In this document: piece by piece, positions 60,099 to 64,000 of the stretch
Layout: each line of letters starts with the position of its first letter
Position numbering within the stretch: position 1 is the first letter of the stretch
Assembly (NCBI RefSeq): GCF_035594125.1
Contig: NC_087158.1
Location: 8,358,501-8,422,500, forward strand
DNA length: 64,000 nt
Origin: Scylla paramamosain
Taxonomy: Eukaryota > Arthropoda > Malacostraca > Decapoda > Portunidae
Direction: 5' to 3'
The notes under the pieces: model-generated
Told to the model about the DNA's origin: nothing
The model's input: only the letters and a program-made list of their open reading frames with translations
Database searches by the model: none
Made by a program: the position numbers and the translations under genes

Positions 60099-63000
60099 AC
60101 CAAAAGCGTGTATTTTCTGTGTTTTTCAGCTATTACGTGAAAAAAAAATGACAAAATGCATGGAAAGCACCCTATATGAAGAAAAAGAGCAACATTACGA
60201 GAAACGTTCATTATGAGTGTTTTTGAGATTCTTAGGTACCAAAACGCTGAAACTCATAAATAACACTCTTAATTGAGATACAGAACAACCTTACCAAATG
60301 CGTGTATTTTGAGTGTTTTTCACATTCTTAGTTACCAAATCCCCAAATTGCATGCGAAACTAGCTTTATGTGGAAAAAAAAAATGACATTACCAGAAGAG
60401 TGTCTTTTGAGTGTTTTTGAGCGTGTTAGGCAATAAAGCACTAAAAAGCAGAGCAATCACATTACATGGGAATAAAACCAAATTTTATCAAGAACTTGCT
60501 TTTAAGTGTTTTTGAGCTCCTTTCATATTGAAACGCTAAAACGCATGCAAAACACCCTTTATGGAGAAACAGAAAAACATTACCAAAAACATGTATTTTG
60601 AGTGTTTTTGATCATGTTACCTATAAAAACGCTTAAATACATGCAAAGAACCTTATATTTGGGAAACGAAAAGACATTATGAGAAACGTGTATTATGAGT
60701 GTTTTTAAGTTCCTTAAGTACCAAAAGGCTAAAACCCACAAATAACACTCTTTATAGAGAAAAAAAATTAAATAAAAAAATAGCATTTTTTTTTTTTTTT
60801 GTTATTCCTCTTCATAGGTTCCAAGATGCCAAAATTCTGGCAAAATTCAGGGAAATTATGTGAAAAAAAGAACATTATCAAAAAAGTTAATTATAGATTT
60901 TTTTTCGGACTGTTATGTACCAAACCCTATAGTGCATGCAAAGCCACCTATATATGGAAATTAAACGACTTTACAAGAAACCTGTCTTTTGAGTGTTTTT
61001 TAGCATGTTAGGCACCAAAACGATAAATACCATTGAAGTCACTCAATATGGGAATCCAAAACAAAATTACTGAAAACATGTCTTCTCAGTGTTTTACGTT
61101 GAAAAACACTAAAACGGATGCAAACCAACCAATACGAAGAAATAGAAAAACATCACCAAAAAGGTATATTTTGAGTGTTTTTGAACTTGTTACCTACAAA
61201 AAACACGAAAATGCATGCAAAGCACTCTATATTGGGAAACAAAAGGACATTACGAGAAACGTGTATAATGAGTGTTTTATAGTTTCACAAGATCCACAAG
61301 GCAAAAAACACAAAAACTCGTATATATATGGAGAAGTTTCTTAGATACCAAAATGCTGAAACTCATAACACTCTTAATTGAAAAACAGAACAACCTTACT
61401 AAATGCGTGTATTTTGAGTGTTTTTTTCACATTCTTAGTTAAAAAAAACGAGTCTCCATGCGAATATAGCTTTATGTGGGAAAAAATGACATTACCAGAA
61501 AAGTGTCTTTTCAGTGTTTTTGAGAGTGTTAGGCAATAAAGCACTAAAAAGCAGGGCAATCACATTACATGGAATAAAACCAACGTTTACCAAGAACTTG
61601 CCTTTAAGTGTTTTTCAGCTCCTTATATGCGCTAAAACGCATGCAAAACACAATTTATATAGAAACAAAATAACATTACCAACAACAGGTATTTTAAGTG
61701 ATTTTTTAATCATGTTATCTATAAAAACGCTTAAATACATGCAAAGAACCTTATGTTTGGGAAAGGAAAGGATATTACGAGAAACGTGTATTATGAGTGT
61801 TTTTAAGTTCTTTAAGAACCAAAAAGCTAAAACCCACAAGTAACAGTCTTTATTTAGAAAATAAATAAATAAATAAATAAATAGAAAAATAGGAATTTTT
61901 TTTTTTTTTTTTTTTATTCATCTTCATAGGTACCGAGATGCCAAAATTCAGGCAAAATTCAGGGCAATTATGTGATAAAATATCATTATCAAAAAAGTTA
62001 ATTTTAGCTTTTTTTCGGAGTGTTATTTACCAAATCCTAAAGTGCATGCAAAGCCACCTATATGAGGAAATTAAACGACTTTACCAGAAACCTGTCTTTT
62101 TGAGTGATTTTCAGCTTGTTAGGCATCAAAACGATAATAATAATATGAGAATCCAAAACAAAATACTGAAAAGGTGTCTTTTCTGTGTTTTAGGTAGAAA
62201 AACGCTAAAACGGATGCAAACCAACCAATATGAAGAAATAGAATATTACCAAAAAGGTATATTTTGAGTGTTTTTAATCTTGTTACCTAAAAAAACGCGA
62301 AAAAGGATGCAAAGCACTCTATATTGGGAAACAAAAGGACATTGCGAGAAACGTGAATAATGAGTGTTTTATAGTTTCACAAGAACCACAAGGCAAAAAA
62401 ACGCAAAAACTCGTGTATATGGAGAAGTTTCTTAGTTACCAAAACGCTGGTACTCATGAATAACACTCTTAAATGAGAAACGAAATGCGTGTATTTTGAG
62501 TGTTTTTCACATTCTTATTTACCAAGGTAAAGAAATGACATTACCAGAAAAATGAATTTGGGTGTTTTTTGAGCGTGTTAGGCAATAAAGCACTAAAAAG
62601 CTGGGCAATAACATTACATGGGAATGAAACCAACTTTTACCAAGAACTTGCCTTTAAGTTTTTTTGAGCTCCTTACATACCAAAACGCTAAAACGAATGC
62701 AAAACACCCTTTATGGAGAATTAGAATAACATTACCAAAAACATGTATTTTGAGTGTTATTGATCATGCTACCTATAAAAACGCGATAATACATGCAAAG
62801 AACCCTATGTTTGGGAAACGAAAAGATATTACGAGAAACGTGTATTATGAGTGTTTTTAAGTTCCTTAAGAACCAAAAAAACTAAAACCCACAAATAACA
62901 CTCTTTATAAAGAAAAAATAAATAAATATATAAAAAAACGGCATTTTTTTTTTTTTTTTTTTTTGTTATTCATCTTCATAGGTACCGAGATGCCAAAATT

Positions 63001-64000
63001 CTGGGAAAATTCTGGGCAATTATAAGAAACAAGAATATTATCAAAAAAGTTAATTTTAGCTTTTTTTTCGGAATGTTATGTACCAAACTCTAAAGTGAAT
63101 GCAAAGCCACCTACATGAGGAAATTAAACGACTTTACGAGAAACCTTACTTTTGAGTGTTTATCGGTATGTTAGGCACCAAAATGATAATAATATGGAAG
63201 TCACTCAATATGGGAATCCAAAACAAAATTACTGAAAACGTGTCTTTTCAGTGTTTTACGTAGAAAAACGCTAAAAAGGATGCAAACCAACCAATATGAA
63301 AAAATAGAATAACATTACCAAAAATGTATATTTTGAATGTTTTTGAGCTTGTTACCTAAAAAAAAATGCAAAAATGGATGCAAAGTATTGCAAAACAAAA
63401 AGACATTCTGAGAAACGTGTATAATGAGTGTTTTATAATTCCACAAAAACCAAAAGGCAAAAAACGCAAAAAAACTCTTCTTAGATACCAAAATGATGAA
63501 ACTCATCAATAACACTTTTAATTGAGAAACAGAATTACCTTACAAAATGTTTGTATTTTGAGTGTTTTTCACATTCTTAGTTACGAAAATTCCAAATTAC
63601 ATGCGAAATTAGCTTTATGTGGGAAATAAATGACATTACAGAAAAGTGTCTTTTGAGTGTTTTTGAGCGTTAAATGCAACAAAGCACTAAAAAGCAGAAC
63701 AATCACATTACATTGGAATAAAACCAAATTTTACGAAAAAAAAAAAAAAAAAAAACAAGTTTACCAAATGAGTGTATTTTGGGTGTTTTTCACATTCTTA
63801 GTTACCAAAACACCAAATTGCATACGAAATATTGTGGGATAAAAATGTGGGAAAAAAATGACATTAACATCAAAAAGTTTTTTTGAGTGTTTTTGAGCGT
63901 GTTAGGAAATAAAGCACTAATAAGAAGGGCAATCACATTTCATAGGGATAAAACCAATTTTTACCAAGAACTTCCCTTTAAGATTTTTTGAGCTCCTTAC
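60099..64000 (-). repeat. ~1.1 kb higher-order satellite repeat (segmental copy 2)
   Basis: Counterpart of 44785-48040. The ATTCATCTTCATAGGTACC landmark (first instance slightly changed) falls at about 60805, 61917 and 62968. AATAAAGCACTAAAAAGC falls near 60432, 61534 and 62586, with close variants near 63680 and 63909. The stretch 62450-63109 is the portion missing from copy 1. No gene is visible. Confidence 0.87.

Overview
This 64 kb window is eukaryotic non-coding DNA. It is very AT-rich and has no recognisable host protein-coding gene, tRNA or rRNA, no bacterial-type operon and no CRISPR array. Almost every base that is not a retrotransposon or a (TA)n microsatellite belongs to one old, strongly diverged tandem satellite. 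By eye the satellite has a ~96 bp monomer in five recurring types (M1-M5), always in the order M1-M2-M3-M4-M5, so the higher-order unit is roughly 450-480 bp. The best preserved block is a GCGTTTTGGTACSTAA box, followed by CACTCAAAA, ACACGTTTYTGGTAATGT and CCATATAGRGTGCTTT. The short open frames in the array, with recurrent peptide flavours such as ITKNVxFECF, are read-through of this satellite, not genes. The LINE families resemble ones I associate with decapod crustaceans (crabs, shrimps). That taxonomic guess comes from memory and was not searched.

Layout. 1-893 is the 3' end of a poly(A) EN-RT LINE running in from the left edge. 894-13872 is satellite containing a large inverted duplication (about 1016-4044 against 8527-11316) and a direct duplication (about 4480-8210 against 10560-13330 plus 16380-17720). 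A ~90 bp fold-back lies at 5960-6150. A second copy of the same LINE, on the minus strand, is at 13873-16342. 16343-35738 is mostly forward-oriented satellite with three long (TA)n tracts. From about 35739 the satellite runs in reverse orientation almost to the end.

The right-hand 27 kb is a tandem segmental duplication: copy 1 at about 36685-49762 and copy 2 from 49763 past the window end. Copy 1 carries a LINE insertion (37265-40041), the longest copy here, whose empty site survives at about 50316 in copy 2. Copy 1 lacks a 4.6 kb segment present in copy 2 (52650-57227). Both copies share a CR1-type LINE (43516-44784 and 58206-60098) with reciprocal internal deletions. In both, the DNA after the CR1 is organised in a younger ~1.1 kb higher-order repeat.

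Order of events inferred from the sequence: old satellite, then large inverted and direct duplications, then CR1 insertion, then the ~13-16 kb tandem duplication, then LINE insertion, (TA)n length change and deletions. The region looks like heterochromatin-type satellite evolving by duplication, fold-back inversion and retrotransposition. The most novel material is the five-type satellite, its orientation switches at hairpins, and the palindromes, not any protein system.
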